A stretch of DNA of 64,000 bases from JBFWMG01 sp050251715 (GCA_050251715.1 JBFWMG010000002.1:124001-188000), one strand, 5' to 3'. Shown: positions 19,910-28,804, numbered from the stretch's first letter. Notes: a model not told the origin generated them from the sequence alone. Numbers and translations are program-made.

Positions 19910-19939
19910 TTGACACCGTGGCGGGAGCGGGCTTAACAC
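19910..19939 (+). promoter_or_regulatory. Candidate sigma-70 promoter for the tctCBA operon
   Basis: A consensus TTGACA (19910-19915) is followed after 18 bases by TAACAC (19934-19939), roughly 70 bases before the chosen tctC start. The -10 element is weak, so the assignment rests on the -35 box and position. Confidence 0.45.
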
Positions 19940-20008
19940 GGTAATGTCATGAAAACGTCTCAAAAACGTCATGTATCCGCAACAAACACAGAACGATGGA
20001 GGTCACCC

Positions 20009-20953
20009 GTGTTGAAACGCATCATGCTACTGGTTCTGGCGTTTTGTCTTGCTCTGCCCCTAGCCGCTCAGGCGGAGTATCCCTCCAGCCCCGTTACCAT
20101 CATCGTGCCTTCCAAGGCGGGCGGTTCCACCGACGCCACGGCGCGCCTGTTCATCCTCACGGCCAAAAAATATTGGCCCAACGCGGAATTCGTGGTCAAG
20201 AACGTGGACGGCTCCGGCGGCCAGAAGGGTTTTGAGGAAATCGCCGACGCCAAGGCCGACGGCCTGACCATCGGCATGGTCTTCACCACCCAGGTGGTGG
20301 CGCATGTCGTGTCCAAGCGCGCCCGCTACACCCTGGACAGCTTCCATGTCATGGGCAACCTGAACGACGACCCGGAAATCGTGGTCGTGCCGCCGACCAG
20401 CCCCTTCAAGACCCTGGCCGAGTTCGCCAAGGCCGCCAAGGAAAAGAGCCTGACCGTGTCCGTGAACGGCATTGGTTCCGACGACTTCGTGGCCGCCAGG
20501 AAGTTCGAGGATACCGCCGGCGTGACCTTCAACCTCATGCCCACCAAGGGTTCCACCGAGCAGAAATCCGCCACCCTGGGCGGCCACGTGGACGCGAGCT
20601 TCATGAATCTGTCCCAGATGTTCGCCCAGCACAAGGCTGGCCAGGCGCGCATCATCGGCATCCTGACCAAGGAACGCAGCGAACTGCTGCCCGACGTGGC
20701 CACCGGCATCGAGCAGGGCTACCCCGTGCTCATGACCGCCACGCGCGGCTTTGTGGCTCCCGCCAAGGTGGACGCCACAATCCTGGCCAAGCTGGATGAC
20801 CTGTTCCTCAAGGTGCAGGGCGATGCGGACTTCGTTGCCGCCGCCAAGAAGGACAACCTGTTCCTGCTGCCCATGAACGGCCCTGAATACCTTGACTATC
20901 TCAAGGCTCTTCAGATTGACACGCAACGCTACTACGACAAGAGCCCCTGGTAA
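20009..20953 (+). CDS. tctC: Tripartite tricarboxylate transporter periplasmic binding protein (TctC/Bug family)
   Basis: Periplasmic solute-binding protein (314 residues) that captures a carboxylate for the TctAB permease. The GTG at 20009 has GGAGGT about six bases upstream and opens a clear signal peptide (LKRIMLLVLAFCLALPLAAQAEYP). The mature start YPSSPVTIIVPSKAGGSTDA is the hallmark of the family, where residues around the first two beta strands hold the ligand carboxylate. GGQKGFEEIADAKADGLTIGM is the usual domain 1 continuation. Upstream in-frame ATG 19949 would put a non-secretory tail before the signal peptide. The stop codon overlaps the tctB start (TAATG). The substrate (citrate, another dicarboxylate or an aromatic acid) cannot be deduced. 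Confidence 0.92.
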   Translation: MLKRIMLLVLAFCLALPLAAQAEYPSSPVTIIVPSKAGGSTDATARLFILTAKKYWPNAEFVVKNVDGSGGQKGFEEIADAKADGLTIGMVFTTQVVAHVVSKRARYTLDSFHVMGNLNDDPEIVVVPPTSPFKTLAEFAKAAKEKSLTVSVNGIGSDDFVAARKFEDTAGVTFNLMPTKGSTEQKSATLGGHVDASFMNLSQMFAQHKAGQARIIGILTKERSELLPDVATGIEQGYPVLMTATRGFVAPAKVDATILAKLDDLFLKVQGDADFVAAAKKDNLFLLPMNGPEYLDYLKALQIDTQRYYDKSPW

Positions 20954-21408
20954 TGCCAAGACGTTTCGTGGAATTGCTTTTTCTGTTCGGTTTTCTGGCG
21001 CTCGCCGTGCTGCTGTACCGCAGCACGGCGGGCTACCCGTCCTTTGTGCAAGAGTCCACGGCGGTCTATGTGCGCTTTCTGGCCTGGACGCTGGGCATCC
21101 TGTGCGGCGTGGACCTGTTGCTGGGCGTGCTGCGCCACAGGGGCGAGGACGCGGGGAGGAAACTTGAAATCGCCAAGAGCCCCCAACGGTTCTGGGCGCT
21201 GCTCATCCTGTTGTGCGCCTATAGCTGGGCGCTTGACCCCCTGGGCTTTTTTCCGGCCTCGATCGTGTTTTTGCCGCTGACCATGCTCGCCATGGGATAC
21301 CGGCGTCCACTGCCCATCGCATGCACCTCCGCCGGGATTCTGCTCTTTGTGTATTTTGTCTTTGCCAAGCTTCTGGAGGTCCATCTGCCCAAGGGGACGC
21401 TCCTGTAA
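20953..21408 (+). CDS. tctB: Tripartite tricarboxylate transporter small membrane subunit (TctB)
   Basis: Small inner-membrane subunit of 151 residues with four predicted helices (FVELLFLFGFLALAVLLY, VRFLAWTLGILCGVDLLLGV, ALLILLCAYSWALDPLGFFP, SAGILLFVYFVFAKLLEV), the arrangement and size of TctB/DUF1468 proteins. The phrase DPLGFFPASIVFL is the conserved core. Its ATG shares a base with the tctC stop codon, so translation is coupled. tctA starts 10 bases downstream. It is thought to assist the large TctA channel during sodium-driven uptake. Confidence 0.9.
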   Translation: MPRRFVELLFLFGFLALAVLLYRSTAGYPSFVQESTAVYVRFLAWTLGILCGVDLLLGVLRHRGEDAGRKLEIAKSPQRFWALLILLCAYSWALDPLGFFPASIVFLPLTMLAMGYRRPLPIACTSAGILLFVYFVFAKLLEVHLPKGTLL

Positions 21409-21418
21409 AAGGATGCCC

Positions 21419-22906
21419 ATGATTGTAGAGGCCGCACTCTCACTCCTGACGCCATCGGCGTTGTTCGCGGTGTTCCTCGGCACGGTCTCCGGCGTGGTGG
21501 TCGGTGGCATGCCCGGACTCACCGCCACCATGGCCGTGGCGCTGCTCATTCCGGTCACCTATGCCCTCGAACCCCTCACCGGACTCATCCTCATGGGCGG
21601 CGTCTATTGCGGCGCCATGTACGGCGGGTCCATCCCCGCCATCCTGCTGCACACGCCGGGCACCCCGGCGGCGGCGGCCACGGCCATCGAAGGCTACCCG
21701 CTCACCCAGCAGGGCCGGGGCGGCATGGCGCTCAAGGTCTCGGTCATTTCCAGTTTCCTGGGGGGCATTTTTTCCACCTTCGTACTCCTGTGCACCGCGC
21801 CCGCCCTGGCCATCTTCGCCCTCAAGTTCGGGCCGCCCGAGTATTTTCTTCTGGCCATTCTGGGGCTTGTGGGCATCGTGTCCCTGGCCGACGAGGGCAA
21901 GCTGGTCAAGGCGCTCATCTCGGGCGTACTGGGCCTCGCCATAGCGGTCATCGGCACGGACCCCATCTCCGGCAGCCTGCGCTACACGTTGGGTATCCGC
22001 GACCTTTTCGACGGCGTGTCGTTCATGCCCGCGCTCATCGGCATGTTCTCCATCACCCAGATGCTCAAGCTGACCAGCGTCAAGCGCATCATGCACGAGA
22101 CAACGGGGTTGACCACCACCATCAAGAAGGAACCCATGCCCAAGGGGCTGGGCAAGTTCATCGCCCTGGGCTCGGCGGTGGGTACGATGGTGGGCATCCT
22201 GCCCGGCGAGGGCGCCACCATCGCGGCCTTTGTGTCCTACAACGTGGCGCGGCAGAACTCGAAGAACCGCAAGCTTTTCGGGCACGGCAACCCCGAGGGC
22301 ATCGCCGCCGCCGAAAGCGGCAACAACGGCTGCGTGGGCGGTTCGCTGGTGCCCACGCTCACCCTGGGCATTCCGGGCAACAGCGTGGCCGCGGCCCTGC
22401 TGGGCGGCCTGCTCATCCACGGCCTCATTCCCGGCCCGGAACTGTTCACCAAGCACGGGGTCATCACCTACGGCTTCATCCTGTCCATGTTCCTGGCCAA
22501 CCTTGTCTTTCTTGGCCTGGGGCTGTTCTTCGCCCCCTATTTCGCACGCATCTCGCTCATCCCCACCTCGCTGCTCATTCCCGGGGTATGCCTCTTTTCC
22601 GTGCTCGGCTCCTACGCCATGAACAACAGCCTGTTCGACGTGTGGGTGATGCTGCTTTTCGCCGTGGCGGCGCTGTTCCTTGAAAAAACGGGCTTTTCGC
22701 TCGGCGCGCTCATCCTGGGGCTCATTCTTGGCCCCATTGCGGAAACCGGTTTCGCCCAGGCCGTCATCATCGGCCACGGCAGCTATTCCGTGTTCTTTAC
22801 CCGCACGCCCTGCCAGATATTGTGGGGCGTCATCCTGCTGCTGCTGGTGCCGCCGATGCTCCAGATCTACAAGCACCATTTTGGCCGCAAGGTATTGGTG
22901 GGCTGA
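21419..22906 (+). CDS. tctA: Tripartite tricarboxylate transporter large permease (TctA)
   Basis: Large membrane subunit (495 residues, 11-12 helices). The family signature near the N-terminus is complete: GVVVGGMPGLTATMAVALLI and YCGAMYGGSIPAILLHTPGT. The mirrored motif GTMVGILPGEGATIAAFVSY with TLGIPGNSVAAALLGG occurs in the second half, reflecting internal pseudo-symmetry. I chose the ATG at 21419 (MIVEAALSL), six bases after AAAAGG; the ATG at 21413 abuts the ribosome-binding site. It completes a tctC-tctB-tctA operon. A pair of strong GC hairpins follows the stop at 22935-23005. Confidence 0.93.
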   Translation: MIVEAALSLLTPSALFAVFLGTVSGVVVGGMPGLTATMAVALLIPVTYALEPLTGLILMGGVYCGAMYGGSIPAILLHTPGTPAAAATAIEGYPLTQQGRGGMALKVSVISSFLGGIFSTFVLLCTAPALAIFALKFGPPEYFLLAILGLVGIVSLADEGKLVKALISGVLGLAIAVIGTDPISGSLRYTLGIRDLFDGVSFMPALIGMFSITQMLKLTSVKRIMHETTGLTTTIKKEPMPKGLGKFIALGSAVGTMVGILPGEGATIAAFVSYNVARQNSKNRKLFGHGNPEGIAAAESGNNGCVGGSLVPTLTLGIPGNSVAAALLGGLLIHGLIPGPELFTKHGVITYGFILSMFLANLVFLGLGLFFAPYFARISLIPTSLLIPGVCLFSVLGSYAMNNSLFDVWVMLLFAVAALFLEKTGFSLGALILGLILGPIAETGFAQAVIIGHGSYSVFFTRTPCQILWGVILLLLVPPMLQIYKHHFGRKVLVG

Positions 22907-22934
22907 TCGCCCTTACGGCGAAATCCATCGACAA

Positions 22935-23005
22935 GCGGCCCGGTTTTTCCTAGAGAGGATGCCACACCGGGCCGCATGCAGGCCGCCGGGCGTGTGCCCG
23001 GCGGC
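22935..23005 (+). terminator. Two strong GC hairpins between tctA and the ligase gene
   Basis: First stem: GCGGCCCGGT (22935-22944) with ACCGGGCCGC (22966-22975), loop of 21 bases. Second stem: GCCGCCGGGC (22982-22991) with GCCCGGCGGC (22996-23005), loop GTGT. Both are perfect 10-bp stems but lack a T-run after them, so they may end or stabilise the tct transcript rather than act as classic terminators. Confidence 0.5.
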
Positions 23006-23037
23006 GCGCCGTGCGGCCCCAACCCCCGGAGCGCGCC

Positions 23038-24078
23038 GTGACCGCAAAGCCCCTGACCGTCGCCTTTCTCTACAATGTGCGCCACACCTACCCGGATCCC
23101 GCCGATCCGCGCACGCAGTTGGAGACGGATTTCGACGATCCCGCCACCATCGAGGCCATGATCGCCCATCTGGAACACTGCGGCTACGAGGTCATCCCCA
23201 TCGAGGCGGACCGGGCGGCGTATCTGGCGCTGCACCGGCTGCGCGAGCGCATCGACGTGGCCTTCAACTATGCCGAGGGCATCTATGGCCATGACCGCGA
23301 ATGCCACCTGCCCGCCATGCTGGAGATGTTGCAGATCCCCTATACCGGCTCCACGCCGTTGACCCAGGCGCTGGTGCTGCACAAGGCCAAGGCCAAGGAT
23401 TTGCTGGGCGCGCATGGCGTGCCCGTGCTGCCGCACCAGGTCTTTCGTTCGGCGGACGAGCCCTTGGCGCCGGGGCTGGGCTTCCCGCTCATCGTCAAGC
23501 CCCTGGCCCAGGGATCCAGCGCGGGCATCACCAACAAGAGCGTGGTCGAGGACGACGCGGCCCTGCGCGCCCAACTCGCCGCAGTGCTGGACACCTTTGG
23601 CGGCCAGGCGTTCGTGGAGCCGTTCGTGGATGGCCGCGAGTTTTCCATCGGCATGCTGGGCGCGGCGGACGGCGGGGCGCCCACGGTGCTGCCGTGGATC
23701 GAGCCCAACCACGCGGCCCTGCCCGAGGGGTATCACAAGATCGATTCCCTGGAAGTGAAATGGGTCTTCGAGGAGCAGGCGGGCGGCTCGGATTACCTCC
23801 GCTGCCCGCCCGAGGTGCCGCAGCGGCTCAAGGCGCGCATCGACGCCATCTGCCTTGCCGTGTGGGACACCCTGGAGATGCGCGATTTCTGCCGCATCGA
23901 CCTGCGCTGCGACCGCGACGGCAACCCCTATGTGCTGGAGGTCAATTCGCCCGCAGGGCTCATTCCGCCCGCCATCTCCACCACCTCCTACTTCCCCCTT
24001 GCCTGCCGCACGGCGGGCCTCGACTACGAGGCCATGCTCCAGCGCATCATCGCCTCCGCGCTGGCCCGGCCGCGCTAG
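23038..24078 (+). CDS. D-alanine-D-alanine ligase-like ATP-grasp enzyme
   Basis: Cytoplasmic 346-residue ATP-grasp protein related to Ddl. The N-terminal domain has VAFNYAEGIYGHDRECHLPA in the position of the Ddl xNxxEGxxG region, then LEMLQIPYTGSTPLTQALVLHK with the substrate Ser and the start of the ATP-grasp fold. PLIVKPLAQGSSAGITNKS is the ATP-binding loop; DLRCDRDGNPYVLEVNSPAGLI contains the metal-binding Asp/Glu/Asn. The GTG at 23038 has GGAG six bases upstream; an earlier GTG at 23011 is unlikely. Solitary, not in a mur cluster, so it may ligate other D-amino acids or be a paralogue rather than the cell-wall enzyme. Its TAG stop lies in palindromic element copy 2. Confidence 0.85.
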   Translation: MTAKPLTVAFLYNVRHTYPDPADPRTQLETDFDDPATIEAMIAHLEHCGYEVIPIEADRAAYLALHRLRERIDVAFNYAEGIYGHDRECHLPAMLEMLQIPYTGSTPLTQALVLHKAKAKDLLGAHGVPVLPHQVFRSADEPLAPGLGFPLIVKPLAQGSSAGITNKSVVEDDAALRAQLAAVLDTFGGQAFVEPFVDGREFSIGMLGAADGGAPTVLPWIEPNHAALPEGYHKIDSLEVKWVFEEQAGGSDYLRCPPEVPQRLKARIDAICLAVWDTLEMRDFCRIDLRCDRDGNPYVLEVNSPAGLIPPAISTTSYFPLACRTAGLDYEAMLQRIIASALARPR

Positions 24079-24181
24079 CGCATTTTAACATTGAAGCAAT
24101 GTTGCAAGTTGAAATAATGAAGCATTATTTCAACAAAATGCATAAGAGCATCTAAACTTTTTCAAAGTTAAGATGCTCTAG
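24075..24181. repeat. Palindromic intergenic element, copy 2 (best preserved)
   Basis: 107 bases, inverted relative to copy 1, bounded at both ends by CTAG (24075-24078 and 24178-24181). The ends are imperfect terminal inverted repeats: CTAGCGCATTTTAAC against CTAGAGCATCTTAAC (13 of 15 match). Internal stems: AACATTG/CAATGTT (24087-24103), TTGAAATAATG/CATTATTTCAA and GAGCATCT/AGATGCTC. The ligase stop codon TAG is part of the first CTAG. Confidence 0.88.
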
Positions 24182-24434
24182 GGCGGGGGCATCCCAGGCC
24201 GCGTGCGGCCGTGCCATGGTGAACGCATGGACCGGCGAGGGGCATTGCCTCACGTCGGCTGTGCGGCCTTGGCCGCTTCCTTTCAGCCCCATGCCGCCAG
24301 GGCCGTTTGCCACCTTTCGTCTCCGTTTCATCCCATCGCCGCCGCTCCCCTTGCACGGCCTCCAGGTCCATGTCTCGGGGCAGCTGCCTTGTGCCGAACC
24401 GCATGTTTTTCCGCGCGTTCTTGCGTGGAAGATA
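24182..24434. other. Intergenic region, no gene seen
   Basis: Open frames here run into the cytidylate kinase-like gene but have no start with a ribosome-binding site and no family resemblance. A promoter and operator candidate lie at the right end (24435-24494). Confidence 0.4.
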
Positions 24435-24494
24435 TTGACAGCCGGGCAGGCGGAAGGTAAATCACCACTTCTTCAGTACTGGCTGGTCAGTATT
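24435..24494 (+). promoter_or_regulatory. Candidate promoter and TetR-type operator of the efflux operon
   Basis: TTGACA (24435-24440) and TAAATC (24458-24463) are spaced by 17 bases. Just downstream, AGTACTG (24475-24481) and CAGTATT (24488-24494) form an inverted repeat with a six-base centre (6 of 7 positions match), which is the size and placement expected for an operator bound by the TetR-family protein of this operon. Inference from position and symmetry only. Confidence 0.45.
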
Positions 24495-24536
24495 GAGGCG
24501 GGGCGCGAGCCCTGTCCACAACAGGAGGATGGCGTG

Positions 24537-25205
24537 ATGCACGACACAAGACCCGTGGCCGTGACCATTGCCCGGCAGTTTGGCAGCGGCGGGGCGGCAT
24601 TGGGCGCGCGGCTGGCGCAGCGGTTGGGATTTGTCTTCATTGACAGGCAGATATTGAGCCGCGCCGCCAATGCGCTGGGCGTGGACGAGGATGCGGTGGC
24701 GGTGCGCGAAGAACGCGTGGCCACGTTTTGGCAGGGACTTCTGGACTCCTTTGCCCGGGGTGTGCCGGACGACGTATTCAGCCCCCAGCCCCAGTTGATT
24801 CCCACGGAACAGGGACTTTTCGCGGCCCAGCAACAGGCCTTGCGGGAGCTTGCGGCATGCGGCGACTGCGTGGTGGTGGGCCGGGGCGGATTCAAGGCCT
24901 TGGCCGGGGTGGCGCGGTGCGTGAACGTGTTCCTGCACGCGTCCGAGGCGTACCGCGTGGCCAGGCTGGAGCAAGATGGCCGCGCCGACAACCGCGCCGT
25001 TGCGCTGGACATGATTCTGAAGGCCGACGCGGAGCGCGCGCGGTATATCCGCGAGGTGACGAGCGCCCAATGGCATGACGCCCGCAACTATGACCTGTGC
25101 CTGGACATGGGGCGGCTGGACAGGGACGGGCGGGGCATGGATGCGGCGCTGGCCGTGATCGAGCGTGTGGTGCGCGCGATCGCCGGGCCAGACAAGCCCA
25201 TATGA
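24537..25205 (+). CDS. Cytidylate kinase-like family protein
   Basis: Cytoplasmic 222-residue P-loop protein of the cytidylate kinase-like family. The nucleotide-binding loop is VAVTIARQFGSGGAALGARL, followed by RLGFVFIDRQIL, an arrangement shared with CMP kinases but with a deviant Walker A (GSGG). A middle segment DCVVVGRGGFKALAGVA, then VFLHASEAYRVARLE and ARYIREVTSAQWHDARNYDL, match the lid and Arg-rich parts of this family. Function of most members is unknown; they often occur beside transporters or regulators. The ATG at 24537 follows GGAGG; GTG 24534 is an alternative. It is the first gene of a four-gene unit ending with emrB-like, 12 bases before the TetR gene. Confidence 0.8.
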   Translation: MHDTRPVAVTIARQFGSGGAALGARLAQRLGFVFIDRQILSRAANALGVDEDAVAVREERVATFWQGLLDSFARGVPDDVFSPQPQLIPTEQGLFAAQQQALRELAACGDCVVVGRGGFKALAGVARCVNVFLHASEAYRVARLEQDGRADNRAVALDMILKADAERARYIREVTSAQWHDARNYDLCLDMGRLDRDGRGMDAALAVIERVVRAIAGPDKPI

Positions 25206-25217
25206 CGGAGGGTTGCA

Positions 25218-25805
25218 ATGCAAGTGTTGAGTGACGAAAAACGAGAGAGGATCCTTGAGGCGGCAGGCGTCCTGTTCGCTTCAAAACCCTACCACAAGGT
25301 ACTGCTGTCCGAGGTCGCGGCTGCGGCATCTGTTGGTAAGGGAACAATATATCTCTATTTCCCGGACAAGGACGCCCTGTATGTGGCGGCGGTGAGCAAG
25401 GGGTTCGCGGAAATGCTGGAACACCTGCGGCCCTTTGTGACGCGGGGCGATACGCCGCCCGTGCTCGTGTTGGAGCGCATCATCCGGGAACTGGTGGGCT
25501 ACGGCTACAAGAACCCGCACCTCTTTGAACTGATGCGCGGTGAAAACGGGGAAGAGGCGGGCAGGAAGCACTGCCTGCGCCACCGCGACGAGGTGCGCGA
25601 ACTTGTGGAGACCGTGTTGCGGCGCGGCGTGGCCATGGGCCAGTTCCACGACCCGTATCCCGAGATCACCGCCCGGCTCATCCCGGGGCTCGTGCGCAGT
25701 TCGTTCATTTTTCAGCCCATGCCCCTCAACGAGGAAGGGTTGTGCAACCATATCATGCAATTCGTGCGTGGAGCGCTTCGCTGCAAGGACGCGAGACGCT
25801 TCTGA
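25218..25805 (+). CDS. TetR/AcrR-family transcriptional regulator
   Basis: DNA-binding repressor of 195 residues. The N-terminal helix-turn-helix reads RERILEAAGVLFASKPYHKV, then VAAAASVGKGTIYLYFPDKD, the standard TetR recognition helix and following Tyr-Phe. The C-terminal ligand domain has no recognisable sub-family. It sits between the cytidylate kinase-like gene and the efflux genes, all on the plus strand, and most likely represses the operon by binding the palindrome at 24475-24494 until a toxic compound is present. GGAGG lies seven bases before its ATG. Confidence 0.9.
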   Translation: MQVLSDEKRERILEAAGVLFASKPYHKVLLSEVAAAASVGKGTIYLYFPDKDALYVAAVSKGFAEMLEHLRPFVTRGDTPPVLVLERIIRELVGYGYKNPHLFELMRGENGEEAGRKHCLRHRDEVRELVETVLRRGVAMGQFHDPYPEITARLIPGLVRSSFIFQPMPLNEEGLCNHIMQFVRGALRCKDARRF

Positions 25806-25835
25806 TACGCACTGGAATGGAACAGCAGGGAACAC

Positions 25836-27188
25836 ATGAAGGATACACAGACGCAACCGCAAGAGATTGCGGGACGCAACGGCAGGCGGCGCAAGGCATT
25901 GCGCATGGCGGTTCTGGCGGTGGCGGTGCTGGTGGCGGTGGCCGGCATACCCGCCTATTGGCATGCGGCCACGCACGAATCCACGGATGACGCCTATCTG
26001 GAAGGCCATGTGGTGCCCGTGAGCCCCAAGGTCGCCGGGCACGTGGCCAAGGTGCACGTGGCGGACAACGGCGAGGTGCGCAAGGGCGACCTGCTTGTGG
26101 AACTGGATCCGCGCGATGACGAGGCGGCGCTGGCTGCGGCCACGGCTTCCCTGGAGGCTGCGCGGGCCAACTACCGGGCCCAGACCATTGGCGTGGACCT
26201 GACGTCCATTGCCTCGTCCACGGACCAGGAGGGCGCCCAGGCCAACGTGGCGTCCGTGCGGGCGTCGGTGGCCACGGCCCAGGCCGCGGCGGCCGCCGCC
26301 GCGAGCGAGCGCGAGCAGGCCATGGCGCAGCTGCAATCCGCGCGTGCCGGACTGGAGGAGGCCAAGGCGGACGTGATCCAGGCCGAGGCCAATGCGGAAC
26401 GCGACACGCAGGATCTTGCGCGGATGCGCGAGATGGCCGAAACCGGCGCGGTGAGCAGGCAGCAGTTGGACCACGCCGTGGCCAGCGCCCGCGTGGCCGC
26501 CGCGTTGCTGGATGCGGCGCGCAAGAAGGTGCAAGCCCAGGAGGCGCAGGTGGCGCAGTCCATTGCCATGGTGCAGGCGGCGGAGGAAAACCGGCGCCAG
26601 GCCACGTCGCAGGTGCGGGCGCGCAAGGCGCAGGTGGCGCAGGCCCAGGCCGCGCTGACGGCCACGGGGTCCGCGCCGCAGCAGGTGGCCCAGAGCCGCA
26701 CCCGCATGGAGGTGGCCAAGGCCGAGCTGGACAAGGCCGAGGCCCAGGCGGAACAGGCCCGGCTCAACCTGTCCTACACCCGGATATACGCCCCGTGCGA
26801 CGGCGTCGTCACCCGCAAGTCCGTGGAGCAGGGCGCGTATGTGAAGGTGGGCCAGACCCTCCTGTCCCTTGTGGAACCCGAGGTGTGGGTGGTGGCCAAC
26901 TTCAAGGAGACGCAGCTGGAGGCCATGCGCCCCGGCCAGCCCGTGGACATCACCGTGGACACCTATCCCGGCGTGTCCTTCGCGGGCCGTGTGGACAGTA
27001 TCCAGCGCGGCACCGGTTCCCGTTTCAGCCTGTTGCCCGCCGAGAACGCGGCAGGCAATTTCGTCAAGGTCGTGCAGCGCGTGCCGGTCAAGATCGTGTT
27101 CAAGAGCGTGGCGGACTTGAAAGGCTATCTCCTGGCGCCCGGCATGTCCGTGGAGCCCGAGGTGCGCCTGACCGCACCGGAGAAGTGA
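25836..27188 (+). CDS. EmrA-like membrane fusion protein (HlyD family)
   Basis: Periplasmic adaptor of a major-facilitator efflux pump (450 residues). One transmembrane helix at 22-42 (ALRMAVLAVAVLVAVAGIP) follows a basic cytoplasmic tail. The lipoyl-like half YLEGHVVPVSPKVAGHVAKV with DNGEVRKGDLLVELD comes next, then an Ala-rich coiled coil of about 170 residues that is longer than in E. coli EmrA (390 residues). The second lipoyl half and barrel read YTRIYAPCDGVVTRKSVEQG and NFKETQLEAMRPGQPVDITVD. Located 30 bases after the regulator and 32 bases before the EmrB-like pump. Inference: bridges EmrB to an outer-membrane TolC channel encoded elsewhere. Confidence 0.93.
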   Translation: MKDTQTQPQEIAGRNGRRRKALRMAVLAVAVLVAVAGIPAYWHAATHESTDDAYLEGHVVPVSPKVAGHVAKVHVADNGEVRKGDLLVELDPRDDEAALAAATASLEAARANYRAQTIGVDLTSIASSTDQEGAQANVASVRASVATAQAAAAAAASEREQAMAQLQSARAGLEEAKADVIQAEANAERDTQDLARMREMAETGAVSRQQLDHAVASARVAAALLDAARKKVQAQEAQVAQSIAMVQAAEENRRQATSQVRARKAQVAQAQAALTATGSAPQQVAQSRTRMEVAKAELDKAEAQAEQARLNLSYTRIYAPCDGVVTRKSVEQGAYVKVGQTLLSLVEPEVWVVANFKETQLEAMRPGQPVDITVDTYPGVSFAGRVDSIQRGTGSRFSLLPAENAAGNFVKVVQRVPVKIVFKSVADLKGYLLAPGMSVEPEVRLTAPEK

Positions 27189-27220
27189 GGGCGCCGCGCG
27201 CCTGACCAGGAGCATGTGAC

Positions 27221-28804
27221 ATGAGCGCCGCCCCTTCTCCTTCCGCCGCCGCGTGGCGGCCGCAGGCCAATCCCTGGCTCATCGCCGCGGCGGTCATGCT
27301 GGCCACGGTGCTCGAGGTGCTGGACACCACGGTGGCCAACGTGGCCCTGCCGCACATCGCGGGCAATTTGTCGGTCACGCCCGAGGACGGCACCTGGATG
27401 CTCACCAGCTACCTGGTGGCCAACGCCATTGTGCTGCCCATGACCGGTTGGCTGGCGCGCCGGTTTGGCCGCAAGCGGTTCCTCATGTGGTGCGTGACGG
27501 GGTTTGTCCTGTCCTCGGCCGCGTGCGGGGCCGCGCCGTCGCTGCCGTTCCTGGTGGTTGCCCGCGTGTTGCAGGGCGCTGCGGGCGGGGCGCTCCAGCC
27601 CTTGTCCCAGGCCATCCTGATGGAAAGCTTTCCGCCGCACAAGCGCGGCATGGCCATGGCCGTGTTCGGCCTGGGCGTGGTGTGCGCCCCCATCATCGGC
27701 CCCACGCTGGGCGGGTGGATCACCGACACCTATTCCTGGCGCTGGATTTTCTACATCAACCTGCCCCTGGGCGGCGCGGCCCTGCTCATGTGCCGGGCCT
27801 TTATCGAGGATCCGCCGTACCTCAAGGAGTCCCTGGCCAACGGCGGCAAGAAGATGGACCTCGTGGGCTTTGGCCTGCTGGCCCTGTGGCTCGCCACGCT
27901 CCAGATCGTCCTGGACAAGGGGCAGCAGGCCGACTGGTTCAACGCCGCGTGGGTGTGCTGGTTCTCGGTGGTCTCATGCGCGGCCATGCTGGCCTTCATC
28001 TGGCATGAACTGCACGTGGAGCGCCCGCTGGTGGACCTGCGCGTGCTGGCCAACCGCAACTTCGCCCTGGGCACGGCCATGATTGGCGTGGTGGGCGTGG
28101 TGCTGTACAGCGCCTTGACCCTGCTGCCCCTGTATCTGCAAGGGCTCATGGGCTATTCCGCCCTGGACAGCGGCCTTACCCTCAGCCCGCGCGGGCTGGG
28201 CGCGGTGGTGGCCATGGTGCTGGTGGGCAGGCTCATCGGCAAGGTGGACAGCCGCTACCTCATCGGTTTCGGCTTCACGCTGCTCGCCTATTCCACCTAC
28301 CTGTTCAGCGGCATCAACCTGGACATCGACATGATGCGCATCGTGTGGCCCAACGTCATCATGGGCGTGGCCCTGGGGTTCGTGTTCGTGCCCATGACCA
28401 CCCTGGCCATGGGCGGCCTGCCCAACGAGCAGATGGGCAACGGCGCCGGGCTGTTCAACCTCATGCGCAACCTGGGCGGCGGCATAGGCATCTCGGTGGT
28501 GACCACCATGCTGGCCCGTGGCGCGCAGACGCATCAGACCTTGCTGGCCGAGCACATGACGCCCGACAACCCGCAGTTCGCGCGGTTGATGGAGCATCTG
28601 GGCAGCGTGTTCTCATACCATGCCGACCCGGTGCTGGCGGACCAGCAGGCCTATGCGGTCATGTACCGTGTGCTCACTCAGCAGGCCAATATGCTGGCGT
28701 ATTTGGATAATTTCAGATCCCTGGCCGTGATGTGCCTGCTGTGCATTCCCTGCGTCATCTTTTTCAAGCGGGTACGGCGCGGCAGGGCGGTGGCCGGGCA
28801 CTAG
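27221..28804 (+). CDS. EmrB-like drug efflux permease (MFS DHA2, 14 helices)
   Basis: Proton-driven multidrug exporter of 527 residues in the inner membrane. Motif A-like loop GWLARRFGRKRF follows helix 2, and LEVLDTTVANVALPHIAGNL in helix 1 is the DHA2 signature (motif D1). Motif C appears as GLGVVCAPIIGPTLGGWITD. ATG at 27221 begins MSAAPSPSAAAWRPQANPWL with a short Ala/Pro-rich tail; AGGAG precedes it by about eight bases. It is the last gene of the TetR-controlled unit. Its stop TAG overlaps the CTAG terminus of palindromic element copy 3, so the element forms the 3' untranslated region. Confidence 0.94.
   Translation: MSAAPSPSAAAWRPQANPWLIAAAVMLATVLEVLDTTVANVALPHIAGNLSVTPEDGTWMLTSYLVANAIVLPMTGWLARRFGRKRFLMWCVTGFVLSSAACGAAPSLPFLVVARVLQGAAGGALQPLSQAILMESFPPHKRGMAMAVFGLGVVCAPIIGPTLGGWITDTYSWRWIFYINLPLGGAALLMCRAFIEDPPYLKESLANGGKKMDLVGFGLLALWLATLQIVLDKGQQADWFNAAWVCWFSVVSCAAMLAFIWHELHVERPLVDLRVLANRNFALGTAMIGVVGVVLYSALTLLPLYLQGLMGYSALDSGLTLSPRGLGAVVAMVLVGRLIGKVDSRYLIGFGFTLLAYSTYLFSGINLDIDMMRIVWPNVIMGVALGFVFVPMTTLAMGGLPNEQMGNGAGLFNLMRNLGGGIGISVVTTMLARGAQTHQTLLAEHMTPDNPQFARLMEHLGSVFSYHADPVLADQQAYAVMYRVLTQQANMLAYLDNFRSLAVMCLLCIPCVIFFKRVRRGRAVAGH

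Noticed and set aside
21440..22879. 479-codon minus-strand open frame over tctA
   Set aside because: Antisense of the TctA signature sequence; no ribosome-binding site.
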